Positions 1 through 6,415 are shown, counted from the stretch's first letter. The stretch is DNA of 6,982 nt from Oligoflexia bacterium (GCA_026914095.1 JAPPIY010000173.1:1-6982), one strand, 5' to 3'. The notes: generated by a model not told the origin, from the sequence alone. Program-made: numbers and translations.

Positions 1-124
1 CTCGTTTTTGTTTTTTTGGTTGAGCGGCTTTTTACAGCTTTTCCAGCTGTTTTTTTGGAAGTTTGTTTTTTTGTCTGTTTTTCTTTTTAATAATTGGTTT
101 TTTCTTATTTTTCTTTTGAGCCAT
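1..124 (-). CDS. Lysine-rich small protein, partial and frameshifted or recoded
   Basis: ATG at 124-122 is preceded by AAAAGGAA, a good ribosome binding site that begins in the stop codon of the upstream beta-helix gene (gap 11 bases), so the two are probably co-transcribed and coupled. The zero frame gives 30 residues starting MAQKKNKKKP, 13 of them lysine, and stops at 34-32. Just before that stop an A7 run (minus strand, bases 56-50) follows codon CC-A. Reading one base back there gives an open frame to the window edge, TAGKAVKSRSTKKTKT, with the same Lys/Thr/Ser/Ala style as a basic, histone-like tail. This suggests a longer basic protein whose frame is broken by one missing A, or is restored by slippage on A AAA AAA. 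A 6-bp hairpin (50-45 with 39-34) follows directly. The function is unknown; nucleic-acid binding is only a guess from the charge. The 3' end lies outside the window. Confidence 0.45.
34..56 (+). terminator. Weak hairpin followed by T-run
   Basis: ACAGCT (34-39) pairs with AGCTGT (45-50) around a 5-base loop and is followed by six further Ts, the shape of a short rho-independent terminator reading rightward. The stem has only 6 bp and no plus-strand gene is visible ahead of it. The same bases form the hairpin after the A7 run in the minus-strand lysine-rich frame, so the structure may belong to that gene instead. Confidence 0.2.
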
Positions 125-135
125 ACATGTTCCTT

Positions 136-1257
136 TTAATTGATATATATATTTCCTCTTTCTGTTTTAACAGAAACTTGCCCTTTTTTTATTGTTGATT
201 TCATTTGTCCTGAAACATGAGTGGATTTTCCTGAAAATTTTTTATAAAAATATTTTGGCGCATAAATTTTTCCCTTTTCTGTGTAGGCTTTAACTTTGGG
301 GCCTTGTTTAATAAAGTAAAGCCTGACAGTCCCCTCCTCAGTGGATACATTCACTTGATTGGCTTGAATGCCAGCCCGAATAGATCCCAGCCGGCTAAAA
401 CCTTTAAGACTTCCTATGAACTGTGTCAACTGAATTTTTGATTTGTCATTTGTAAAACTCACCTGGCCTTTGGATTTTCGGACAGTGATTTTGCCTTCAT
501 TGACTTGAAAATCAAAATCTCCCTCACTTCTATTTATGTTGAGGCGGGCTTGGAGGGATTTTATTTTCAAAGGGCTTTTATGCTTTGTCATATTGACAGC
601 CCCTTCTTTTAAGCTGATTTGCCAAGACCCTTTTGTATGATTAGATGTGATCTGGCTTTTAAAACTGGAAATAAAAACAGGTTGAGTCCAACCAGAAATA
701 GAGATATGGGAAACAAAGGAGAATACTTGTAAGTCTTTGGAAGGGCCTGAAATTTCCAAGTTTAAGCTTTTTTTTGCGTTTTTATTAGACCAGGCTTTTT
801 GGAATGAGAAGTCTTGGGATTTTATAAAGAGTTTTCCTGTTTCTATTTGAAAGTCCAAGCCTTCTGATCCTTTTAGGGTGTAATTTGGAGAATTGGATTG
901 TTTGACTTTTAAATTGAGTGAGGGAACTTGAATAATTAAGGAGTTTATATCTTTAGATGGAAAGACTTTCTCAGCCCCCATTACAGGATAAGATGCGAGA
1001 AATTGCCCTATTACAAGCAGTAAGAGTTTTTTTGATATAGGGATCCTGTTTGAAAATTCAGTCTGCTGTTCTGTCTTCCTCCGGAAGACGGAATTCCCTC
1101 GAAAGCCTGTCCCTGTGAAAGCCTGTCCCTGTGAAAGCCTGTCCTTGTGAAAACGGAGGCAGGGACGGGAATCTCCATAAAAAACTTCAAAATTCAAACC
1201 GAATGGGTGTAATCTCATATTTTTATAAAGAGAGCCTTTTGTTTTATAAATAGTCAA
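136..1257 (-). CDS. Exported DUF4097-like beta-helix protein with disrupted N-terminus
   Basis: Residues about 100-373 are a run of short strands with repeated turns such as NEGKITV, KGQVSF, EEGTVRL, EKGKIYA, KKGQVSV and ERGNIYI. This is typical of DUF4097/adhesin-like right-handed beta-helix proteins, thought to sit in the periplasm or on the surface; no catalytic motif is seen. A signal peptide is clear at about 74-95: ISKK, then a hydrophobic core LLLLVIGQFLAS, then a likely cut after MGA. It lies unusually far from the start. The only starts available are TTG at 1257 and ATG at 1218 (residue 14), neither with a convincing ribosome binding site. The 60-odd residues between ATG and signal peptide are translated from a palindromic repeat insert carrying 16-bp tandem units, which read in three different frames in turn. 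The true N-terminus is therefore uncertain: the gene may use an odd start, be phase-variable, or be a recent pseudogene. The lysine-rich frame follows closely. Confidence 0.7.
   Translation of the reverse strand: MTIYKTKGSLYKNMRLHPFGLNFEVFYGDSRPCLRFHKDRLSQGQAFTGTGFRGNSVFRRKTEQQTEFSNRIPISKKLLLLVIGQFLASYPVMGAEKVFPSKDINSLIIQVPSLNLKVKQSNSPNYTLKGSEGLDFQIETGKLFIKSQDFSFQKAWSNKNAKKSLNLEISGPSKDLQVFSFVSHISISGWTQPVFISSFKSQITSNHTKGSWQISLKEGAVNMTKHKSPLKIKSLQARLNINRSEGDFDFQVNEGKITVRKSKGQVSFTNDKSKIQLTQFIGSLKGFSRLGSIRAGIQANQVNVSTEEGTVRLYFIKQGPKVKAYTEKGKIYAPKYFYKKFSGKSTHVSGQMKSTIKKGQVSVKTERGNIYIN
1073..1172. repeat. REP-like palindromic insert with tandem 16-bp units
   Basis: The segment has nested inverted repeats: GTCTTCC (1073-1079) with GGAAGAC (1083-1089); ATTCCC (1093-1098) with GGGAAT (1167-1172); and GTCCCTG (1109-1115) with CAGGGAC (1160-1166). 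The ends resemble the dispersed palindromes built on ATTCCCGCG...CGGGAATC that are common in many Gram-negative genomes. It is visibly richer in G and C than the flanking DNA. It lies in the 5' part of the beta-helix gene and is translated there in frame without a stop. It is inferred to be a mobile palindromic repeat that landed between start codon and signal peptide. Confidence 0.6.
1101..1148. repeat. Three tandem copies of a 16-bp unit
   Basis: The unit gaaagcctgtccctgt occurs at 1101-1116 and 1117-1132 exactly, and at 1133-1148 with one change (c to t in the third ccctgt). Sixteen is not a multiple of three, so gain or loss of a unit shifts the reading frame of the minus-strand gene over it. 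Such tracts can change length by replication slippage. Confidence 0.9.
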
Positions 1258-1398
1258 TTTTAAAAGCTGTCTTAATAGGGCTTAAATTAAATGAGGGGGA
1301 AAATATTTGCAAGGAAAAAGCTAGGGCATATCTTCTTATTTGGGATTAAAAAAAAACAGCTAAAAGAGGAGATTCCAGTTTTTCTTCATTTTATTTAA

Positions 1399-1647
1399 TT
1401 GGGTGATTTTTATCCAGTATGCAGGGGGTTGGCAAAAAAACTTTCTTTTTTGTCGGTCTTTCTCGTATTTTTCAGCTATTCAATCGGAATTTTAGCTCTT
1501 CAAAGGAGGACAGGCCCTAGTTCAAATCTTGCGTCTGTGAAGAAAGCAATATCAAGAATACAGTTTCTCAACTACAAGAGATTTTTCTATCTTGCGTTAT
1601 GTGTTATAGAGCCTGCTCAACTCTCACTTGAAAATCACGCTGTTTGA
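1399..1647 (+). CDS. Doubtful 82-residue frame with a hydrophobic segment
   Basis: The frame opens with TTG at 1399 in a T-rich stretch with no ribosome binding site. Residues about 13-34 (AKK, then LSFLSVFLVFFSYSIGILAL) look like a signal peptide or single membrane segment. The rest (LQRRTGPSSNL..., ending NHAV) matches nothing I recognise. Codon use does not separate it from noncoding DNA. It could be a decayed gene fragment, a tiny membrane protein, or chance. Alternative starts such as the TTG at residue 11 are no better. I list it mainly because it occupies an otherwise empty 610-bp region (1258-1867). Confidence 0.2.
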   Translation: MGDFYPVCRGLAKKLSFLSVFLVFFSYSIGILALQRRTGPSSNLASVKKAISRIQFLNYKRFFYLALCVIEPAQLSLENHAV

Positions 1648-1660
1648 TTTGTAAATATCC

Positions 1661-1666
1661 TATAAT
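1661..1666 (+). promoter_or_regulatory. Perfect TATAAT -10 box without a matching -35
   Basis: TATAAT is exact. The nearest TTGATT (1644-1649) is 11 bases away and TTGAAA (1628-1633) is 27 away, neither at a usual 16-18 spacing. In such AT-rich DNA an isolated -10 may be chance. If used, it would feed the lipoprotein gene through a leader of about 200 bases. Confidence 0.2.
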
Positions 1667-1711
1667 AATTTAAGTTTATGCCAACAAAGGAGATTCTATA
1701 GGGAAAGCCTC

Positions 1712-1734
1712 CTGTCAATTATTAAGATTGACAG
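1712..1734 (+). promoter_or_regulatory. Inverted repeat containing TTGACA, upstream of the lipoprotein gene
   Basis: CTGTCAAT (1712-1719) and ATTGACAG (1727-1734) form a perfect 8-bp inverted repeat around a 7-base loop. The right arm contains a consensus -35 hexamer, TTGACA (1728-1733). No good -10 lies 16-18 bases on (aattgt at 1751 is poor), so promoter identity is uncertain. An operator or RNA hairpin is equally possible. The same octamer ATTGACAG recurs upstream of the next gene at 2613-2620. Confidence 0.4.
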
Positions 1735-1777
1735 CCAAGCAAAGAGGCTAAATTGTTGTTGTGAGTAAAAAAATGCT

Positions 1778-1791
1778 AGCCTTTAAAGGCT
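1778..1791. repeat. 14-bp perfect palindrome in the lipoprotein leader
   Basis: AGCCTTTAAAGGCT is fully palindromic and is followed by TTT. It could be a regulator binding site or a 5-bp stem with loop TTAA that acts as a weak terminator or attenuator ahead of the lipoprotein gene about 75 bases downstream. Confidence 0.4.
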
Positions 1792-1867
1792 TTTGAGCTA
1801 TTTTTAAAGAAATATGCAACAATTAAGTCATACACAATGAAAAATCATCAAAAAAAAGGAGGAAAAC

Positions 1868-2254
1868 ATGAGGTTTTTATTTGTTCTTACTTTCACTTTT
1901 TGGGGACTCACAGCTTGTGACGATAAAAAAGTTTCTAATTTGGAGCAACAAGTTCAAGGTTTTAATGAGCAATTGGAGCAAGGCGCAGATACAAGAACAG
2001 CGGGTCAGCTGAAAAAAGAAGACATAGCAAAGCAAAGAGCGCATATTCGGGAAAAAGAAGTAGAGGAAAGCAAGCTGTTTGCGGAATTAGAAAAAACAAC
2101 AAATAAAGAAGAGTGTGAGAAAATAAAGACAAAAATCAAAGAACTGCGGAAAGAGGTAGAAAAACTTATCTCAGAATATCAAATGGCTGGAGCTTGGAGA
2201 ATGAAAAAGATCGCTGGCTGTGGAAAGACAGGTTATGATGTATATGGTCTATGA
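1868..2254 (+). CDS. Small coiled-coil lipoprotein
   Basis: The start ATG has a near-perfect ribosome binding site, AAGGAGG, 5 bases ahead. Residues 1-16 are a short lipoprotein signal peptide ending in the lipobox LTA-C17, so signal peptidase II should cut before Cys17, which then carries the lipid. Asp18 and Asp19 follow; in enterobacteria Asp at +2 retains lipoproteins in the inner membrane, but that rule may not hold here. Residues about 20-105 are a charged, Glu/Lys-rich helix with heptad-like spacing (NLEQQVQ, ELEKTTNKEE, KIKELRKEVEKL), predicted as a coiled coil. The tail (MAGAWRMKKIAGCGKTGYDVYGL region) is more conserved-looking and holds Cys118; with Cys83 it could form a disulfide. 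No family is recognised and no enzyme motif is visible. The gene stands alone, with 438 bp to the next gene. Length and layout recall small structural envelope lipoproteins, but this is only a resemblance. Confidence 0.85.
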   Translation: MRFLFVLTFTFWGLTACDDKKVSNLEQQVQGFNEQLEQGADTRTAGQLKKEDIAKQRAHIREKEVEESKLFAELEKTTNKEECEKIKTKIKELRKEVEKLISEYQMAGAWRMKKIAGCGKTGYDVYGL

Positions 2255-2272
2255 CAACTTATTTTCAGCGCC

Positions 2273-2296
2273 GGCTAAAAAGCCTGTAAAAACAGG
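2273..2296 (+). terminator. Overlapping short hairpins after the lipoprotein gene
   Basis: GGCT-AAAA-AGCC (2273-2284) and CCTGT-AAAA-ACAGG (2283-2296) overlap by two bases, so only one can form fully. Neither is followed by a T-run on the plus strand. On the minus strand the second is followed by CTTTTTAG. They sit 18 bases after the stop and may be a weak 3' stabilising or termination structure. Confidence 0.25.
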
Positions 2297-2585
2297 ACTG
2301 CTGTTGAGTTTAGAGCTTAGTTTTCCTATTGAAAAATTTTGAGCTAGGGTCAAACTGGCTTTTTCTACTTCATATTATTCAGGGAATTATATACATGACT
2401 AGCCAAAAAGCTCTAAAAGCCTTTAAATATAAGGGTTTCAAGGAATTTACTATTCAAAAATAAAGGTAAAAGTTTTAAGCGATTAAAGCGGTTTTCTTCA
2501 GAGAAAAAGCCACAAAGCCTTGAAATTTGGCGAGTCAAGTATATGATTCCCATTATTCAGCATTTATGAGACAAGTTCTAGCCTT

Positions 2586-2614
2586 TTGACAGGTTTTTTA
2601 AAAAAATCTGTTAT
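2586..2614 (+). promoter_or_regulatory. Sigma-70-type promoter for the outer-membrane gene
   Basis: TTGACA (2586-2591), a 17-base spacer and TGTTAT (2609-2614, four of six consensus bases) lie about 80 bases ahead of the ATG at 2693. A second exact TTGACA (2614-2619) overlaps the end of this -10 but has only a poorly spaced -10 (tttaat, 14 bases on). Confidence 0.45.
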
Positions 2615-2628
2615 TGACAGAAAAACCT
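2591..2628 (+). promoter_or_regulatory. Nested inverted repeat overlapping the promoter
   Basis: AGGTTTTT (2591-2598) pairs with AAAAACCT (2621-2628), and inside it TCTGT (2607-2611) pairs with ACAGA (2617-2621, sharing one base with the outer arm). The repeat covers the spacer, the -10 and the second TTGACA. Placement over a promoter fits an operator, or an RNA leader hairpin if transcription starts upstream. Confidence 0.4.
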
Positions 2629-2692
2629 AAATATTTAATTAAGCAAATCCGATAAATTTTATGATTCCTCTTTTAACGGAAAGGAGCAAAAA

Positions 2693-3919
2693 ATGTTTAA
2701 GCCAGTATTTTTATTTACTTTGATTTTTTTTCTTCCCATCGCAGGCGCTGTTGTTGTCTTAAAAACAAAGGAGAAAAAAGCCCTTGTTTTGCTGGAAGGA
2801 GTGAAGACTCAAAAAGGCGCTTATTTTGATGTTTTTGATTTGAATGGAAATAAAAAGGGCTTGGCAAGGATGGATAGAATAGCGGAGACAAAAGCCATTG
2901 TATCCCTAAAGTCTGGCTCTATTGCTAAAAAGTGGTTTTTAGAGCCTGTCTCAAAAGAGTTAGCTCTTTATGAACTTAAAAAAGAAAGGAAGAGGAGAGC
3001 GCTGTCAGCCCGCATTCACCGCGATCAAATTAAAAGAAAAGTCGCTTTTAAGAAACAGCGGTTGAAAAAGGCAAAAAAAAGACGGCTGGCTCTTAAAAAG
3101 CAATTAGCAAGAGAAAAACAAAGAAAATTAGCCCGCATGAGAGCTTTAGATAAAAAGAGGCGCTTGGCTAAAAAGAAAAGGGCTATTAAACGAAAGCTGG
3201 CCTCTTACAGTTTGGAGGAAAATGTTTTAGAGGATTTAGGAGAAGAAACAATGGAGCAGTCTCCAGAAGTTCTATCCTATGAAATCCCTTCTCAATCAGA
3301 TGAGGCGCAAGCAAACCTAGAAGAAAGCAAAGCGCCAGTTATTGAAACAGAGCCAGAGCTAATAGAAATAGAAAAAGACAAGTCCGATTTTTTTACAGTG
3401 GGAATACTGCCCCGAGTGGAATATGATTTTATGAAAGTTTCTCCTCTGAGCGCCTCAGATTATTTTATGAGCGGTCTGGGTTTTGGAGCTGTTCTTTCTA
3501 CCGGTTTCGCTTTAAATCCTTTTATAGATCTAGGAGCTAATATCGGAGCAAAAAGATTTTCGGTTTCTGCGGGAGAAGAGGAGTGCGGACGGGCGGGAGG
3601 CTGTTCTCTGCTAATCTATTATGCCTTAGCCAGTGTCAATTTGAAACTGAATTTGATTCAATTTTATGGGCATAAACTTTGGCTCATGGGCGCGGGGACT
3701 CTCTTACAGCCTCTTGTGTATTCTAACAAAGTGCCTAATTTGACAAAAGAAAGTTTTTCGCCTTTTCACGGCGCAGTGGGAGGCGGTTTAGGTTTAGAAT
3801 TTAACTTTGGAAATTTCACAATACCTGTTTCTTTAGACGCTCATATCCATATGCCGCCTACACAAACCACTTTGACAGGCAACGTGGGCTTGCAGTTTGG
3901 ATTGTCTTATAAATTTTAA
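2693..3919 (+). CDS. Outer-membrane beta-barrel protein with basic coiled coil and acidic linker
   Basis: The ATG has AAGGAG 6 bases ahead. Residues 1-19 are a signal peptide with a likely cut after AGA. Residues about 21-85 form a small beta domain (KKALVLLEG, GAYFDVFDLNG, KKGLARM, TKAIVSL) of a kind I associate with Bdellovibrionota envelope proteins. Residues 94-168 are an extremely Lys/Arg-rich, probably helical coiled coil. Residues 174-231 are a Glu-rich, Pro-containing acidic linker. Residues 233-408 alternate polar and hydrophobic residues, are Gly-rich and end in YKF, as expected for a barrel of about eight strands inserted by the BAM machinery. Cys298 and Cys304 (ECGRAGGC) lie in a probable loop and may pair. 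The likely role is structural: barrel in the outer membrane, the rest in the periplasm, perhaps contacting peptidoglycan through the basic helix (inference). The gene has its own promoter region and ends 2 bp from the convergent RelA/SpoT gene. Confidence 0.85.
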   Translation: MFKPVFLFTLIFFLPIAGAVVVLKTKEKKALVLLEGVKTQKGAYFDVFDLNGNKKGLARMDRIAETKAIVSLKSGSIAKKWFLEPVSKELALYELKKERKRRALSARIHRDQIKRKVAFKKQRLKKAKKRRLALKKQLAREKQRKLARMRALDKKRRLAKKKRAIKRKLASYSLEENVLEDLGEETMEQSPEVLSYEIPSQSDEAQANLEESKAPVIETEPELIEIEKDKSDFFTVGILPRVEYDFMKVSPLSASDYFMSGLGFGAVLSTGFALNPFIDLGANIGAKRFSVSAGEEECGRAGGCSLLIYYALASVNLKLNLIQFYGHKLWLMGAGTLLQPLVYSNKVPNLTKESFSPFHGAVGGGLGLEFNFGNFTIPVSLDAHIHMPPTQTTLTGNVGLQFGLSYKF

Positions 3920-3921
3920 TT

Positions 3922-6135
3922 TTACTCAAAATCTGTTTTTCGTTTCACACTTAAAACATTATCAATTTGGCTAAGGCGGGTGAGCAGTTGTTCTGCCTGT
4001 CTCAGTCCTTTTACTTTGGTGTCAAATACAACATAAACCTTGAGGGAATTGGCTCTATTGACCTTAAGGTTTGTAATATTTAAATCAAAAAAGTTAAAGG
4101 CTTCGCTTAATTTAGAGAGAGTTCCTGGCTTGTCCAGACAAACTGTGCTCAAAGAGACTGTATAGTCGTTATTTTGGCTTTGATCGTTTTTCCAATCTAC
4201 TTCTATAAAACGATCGGATGAGATTTGATCTAAAGCTTTACAGATGTTTCTGTGGACAACAATCCCTCTTTTTTTACTCACATAGGCTTTAATATGATCT
4301 CCCGCCACGGGGTGACAGCATTTTGCAAAATGAACCATCACATTGTCAGCTCCTTCAATGACTAAAGGGGATTTGGCTGAATCCTTTTCAGAACTGGGAG
4401 ATATTTCTATTTGATCTATGAAATCCTTGTTTTGATTGTCTTTATTTTTCTGCAAAAAAGATAAAATTTGTTTAAAGGATATTTTGCCAAAACCAAGATC
4501 TGCAAAAAGATCTTCTTTTTTATTAAAGCCTTTGGATTTTATAAAATCAGAAAATAGAGGGTGTGATAAAAGCTCTTTTTCAGGAATTTTAAAGCGATGA
4601 CAGCCTTTTTCAAATATTTTCTGACCTATCTCTACCGACTTTTTTCTCTCTTCTACTTTGAAAAAACTTTTAATTTTAGATCGAGCTTTAGAGGTCACGC
4701 AAATTTTCAGCCAATCTTTAGATGGTTTTGGCTTTTTTGAGCTTATAATTTCTACTGTGTCGCCGTTTTGCAATTTATAATTCAGAGGGACTTGCTGTCC
4801 ATTCACTTTAGCCCCAGCTGTTTTTTCTCCCAGCTGAGTGTGGATAGCATAAGCAAAGTCAATAGGAGTGGCGTCTTTAGGAAATTCTTTAATTTCTCCT
4901 TCAGGAGTAAAGATATAAATCTCTGATTCAAATAACTCTCTTTTTACATTTTCTAAAAACTCTTCTGAAGTGTCGGAATGCTGATGCCAAGCCACTAAGT
5001 CTTTTAGCCAATTAAACTTTGAAAGGCTGTTAATGCCTTGCAGTTGAATTTTTTTATCTTTTATTTTATAGATCCAATGAGCGGCTATCCCTCGCTCTGC
5101 CATTAAATGCATATCTTGAGTGCGGATTTGTATTTCAACTTGCCGTCCTTCAGGCCCTAAAACAGTGGTGTGAAGGCTTTGGTAATTATTGCTTTTAGGC
5201 ATAGCGATAAAGTCTTTAAATCTCCCGGGAACGGGTTTCCAAAGAGCATGAACTAATCCTAGAGCCTCATAGCATTCATGAATCTCTTCTACACAGATTC
5301 TAAAAGCAATAATGTCATGAATTTGTTCAAAAGCCACATTTTGGTGGATCATTTTTCTATAAATAGAGTAGAGATTTTTGTATCTTCCCTTTACCTCACA
5401 GTTCCATATTCCATTGGAATGCAGATTCTTTTTTAAAACCTGAATGACTTTTTCCGCATAAGTGTTTTTATCTTTATTAAAGGCTTTCATTTTGCTTTCT
5501 AAACTTTTAAAATTTTCTGGCTGAGAAAATTTAAAAGAGATGTCTTCCATTTCTGTTTTTATTTCATTCATTCCCAATCGGCTGGCTAAGGGAGTATAGA
5601 CTTCTAAGGTTTCTTTAGAGATAGCTGTTTGCTTTTCTTTTGGCATATATTGAAGAGTTCTTAGATTGTGCAGGCGATCGGCCAGTTTCACTAAAATGAC
5701 ACGGACATCTTTTCCCATAGCAACTATCATTTTTCTAATATTTTCACTTTGTTTTTCATAAGTGTTGCGAAAATTCATTCGGGATATTTTTGTTACCCCG
5801 TCTAATAAGAAAGTGACTGTAGGGCCAAATTGTTTTTTGATATCTTGAAGGGAAATAGGGGTGTCTTCTACCACATCATGCAGAAGAGCTGTTATAATGC
5901 TTTCTTGATCCATGTCCAGATCAACAAGAATTTCCGCTACATGTAAAGGGTGAGTGATGTAATCCGCGCCGCTTTGTCTTTTTTGGCCTTCATGCGCTTT
6001 TTTAGAATACTCATAAGCTTTAATCACTTGGTTTATGTTTATTTTAGAGTGATTTGTTTTTAATTTATGGGTGAGGGATTCAATGCTGACAAATGTTAAA
6101 GGCTCACTTAAAGCTTTGTTTTGCAGAAAATTCAC
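3922..6135 (-). CDS. spoT: Bifunctional (p)ppGpp synthetase/hydrolase (RelA/SpoT family)
   Basis: This makes and degrades the alarmone (p)ppGpp from ATP and GDP/GTP, in the cytosol and on stalled ribosomes. The 737 residues are full family length with all domains in order. The HD hydrolase (about 40-160) has His62 in ITHP, His86-Asp87 in LLHDVVEDT and Asp153 in LADRLHNLRT, so hydrolysis should be active. The synthetase (about 245-355) has Asp274 in HDIIAFRI, RFKD at 305-308, the YQSLHTT loop at 318-324 and Glu334 in EIQIRT, so synthesis should also be active. RFKD is the signature of bifunctional enzymes rather than synthesis-only RelA. TGS spans about 405-466, a helical region about 480-560, the zinc-finger/RIS domain about 598-635 (Cys606, Cys607, His628, Cys632) and ACT about 656-735. 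The start is GTG at 6135 with a weak AGAG site; no better start exists nearby. It is probably the only long RSH enzyme of the organism (inference). Confidence 0.97.
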   Translation of the reverse strand: MNFLQNKALSEPLTFVSIESLTHKLKTNHSKININQVIKAYEYSKKAHEGQKRQSGADYITHPLHVAEILVDLDMDQESIITALLHDVVEDTPISLQDIKKQFGPTVTFLLDGVTKISRMNFRNTYEKQSENIRKMIVAMGKDVRVILVKLADRLHNLRTLQYMPKEKQTAISKETLEVYTPLASRLGMNEIKTEMEDISFKFSQPENFKSLESKMKAFNKDKNTYAEKVIQVLKKNLHSNGIWNCEVKGRYKNLYSIYRKMIHQNVAFEQIHDIIAFRICVEEIHECYEALGLVHALWKPVPGRFKDFIAMPKSNNYQSLHTTVLGPEGRQVEIQIRTQDMHLMAERGIAAHWIYKIKDKKIQLQGINSLSKFNWLKDLVAWHQHSDTSEEFLENVKRELFESEIYIFTPEGEIKEFPKDATPIDFAYAIHTQLGEKTAGAKVNGQQVPLNYKLQNGDTVEIISSKKPKPSKDWLKICVTSKARSKIKSFFKVEERKKSVEIGQKIFEKGCHRFKIPEKELLSHPLFSDFIKSKGFNKKEDLFADLGFGKISFKQILSFLQKNKDNQNKDFIDQIEISPSSEKDSAKSPLVIEGADNVMVHFAKCCHPVAGDHIKAYVSKKRGIVVHRNICKALDQISSDRFIEVDWKNDQSQNNDYTVSLSTVCLDKPGTLSKLSEAFNFFDLNITNLKVNRANSLKVYVVFDTKVKGLRQAEQLLTRLSQIDNVLSVKRKTDFE

Positions 6136-6210
6136 AACTCTAAACTATCAAAAAAACTCTTTTTTTACAAGGTCTTGGGGTTTTTTAGCTGTTTTCTGTA
6201 AATTTTTCCC

Positions 6211-6239
6211 TTAAAAACAGAAATAGCCAACCCTTTCAA
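6211..6239 (-). promoter_or_regulatory. Weak candidate promoter and leader hairpin for the RelA/SpoT gene
   Basis: On the minus strand TTGAAA (6239-6234), a 17-base spacer and TTTTAA (6216-6211) form a poor sigma-70-type match about 75 bases ahead of the GTG. Just downstream TTTCTGT and ACAGAAA can pair in the leader (about 6223-6193). Both are marginal in AT-rich DNA. Confidence 0.2.
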
Positions 6240-6415
6240 TAATGAGGGCTATATTAGTAAGCTTTTACTTTTTAGAAACTAAGATTTTTAACTATCTTCA
6301 GATATAGGGGCTTGCTGTATTTCTGAAACAGCGTTTGACCAGCCTAAGAAGATTATTGGAGGCTTAGACACATAGCATTAAAGATTTGTAGCTTGTATCT
6401 TAGATATATTATTTA

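Larger units (their letters stand above)
2255..2692. other. 438-bp intergenic region
   Basis: No convincing gene is present. It holds the hairpins after the lipoprotein gene, a 10-base match (ttttgagcta) to the lipoprotein leader, an imperfect TTTTCT/AGAAAA hairpin near 2494-2509, and a promoter with inverted repeat at 2586-2628 ahead of the outer-membrane gene. The length suggests a regulatory leader or an unannotated small RNA, but I see no known RNA family. Confidence 0.5.

Noticed and set aside
1101..1148. CRISPR array
   Set aside because: The 16-bp units are contiguous with no spacers.
1510..1545. T-loop-like GTTCAAATC, suggesting a tRNA or tRNA-derived attachment site
   Set aside because: The flanking T-stem has two mismatches of five, and no anticodon stem, D-arm or acceptor pairing can be built upstream.
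1674..1716. AGGAG...CTCCT pairing near 1688-1715 as a riboswitch or SD-sequestering element
   Set aside because: The 5-bp stem is short, the SD-like sequence serves only a 7-codon frame, and no known riboswitch core is visible.
2395..2463. 22-codon frame starting MTSQKALKAF
   Set aside because: Its ribosome binding site is weak and distant (AGGGAA about 9 bases ahead), it has no recognisable feature, and such frames are expected by chance in this composition.
6242..6307. 21-codon frame from ATG at 6242
   Set aside because: It has no ribosome binding site and nothing recognisable in the product.
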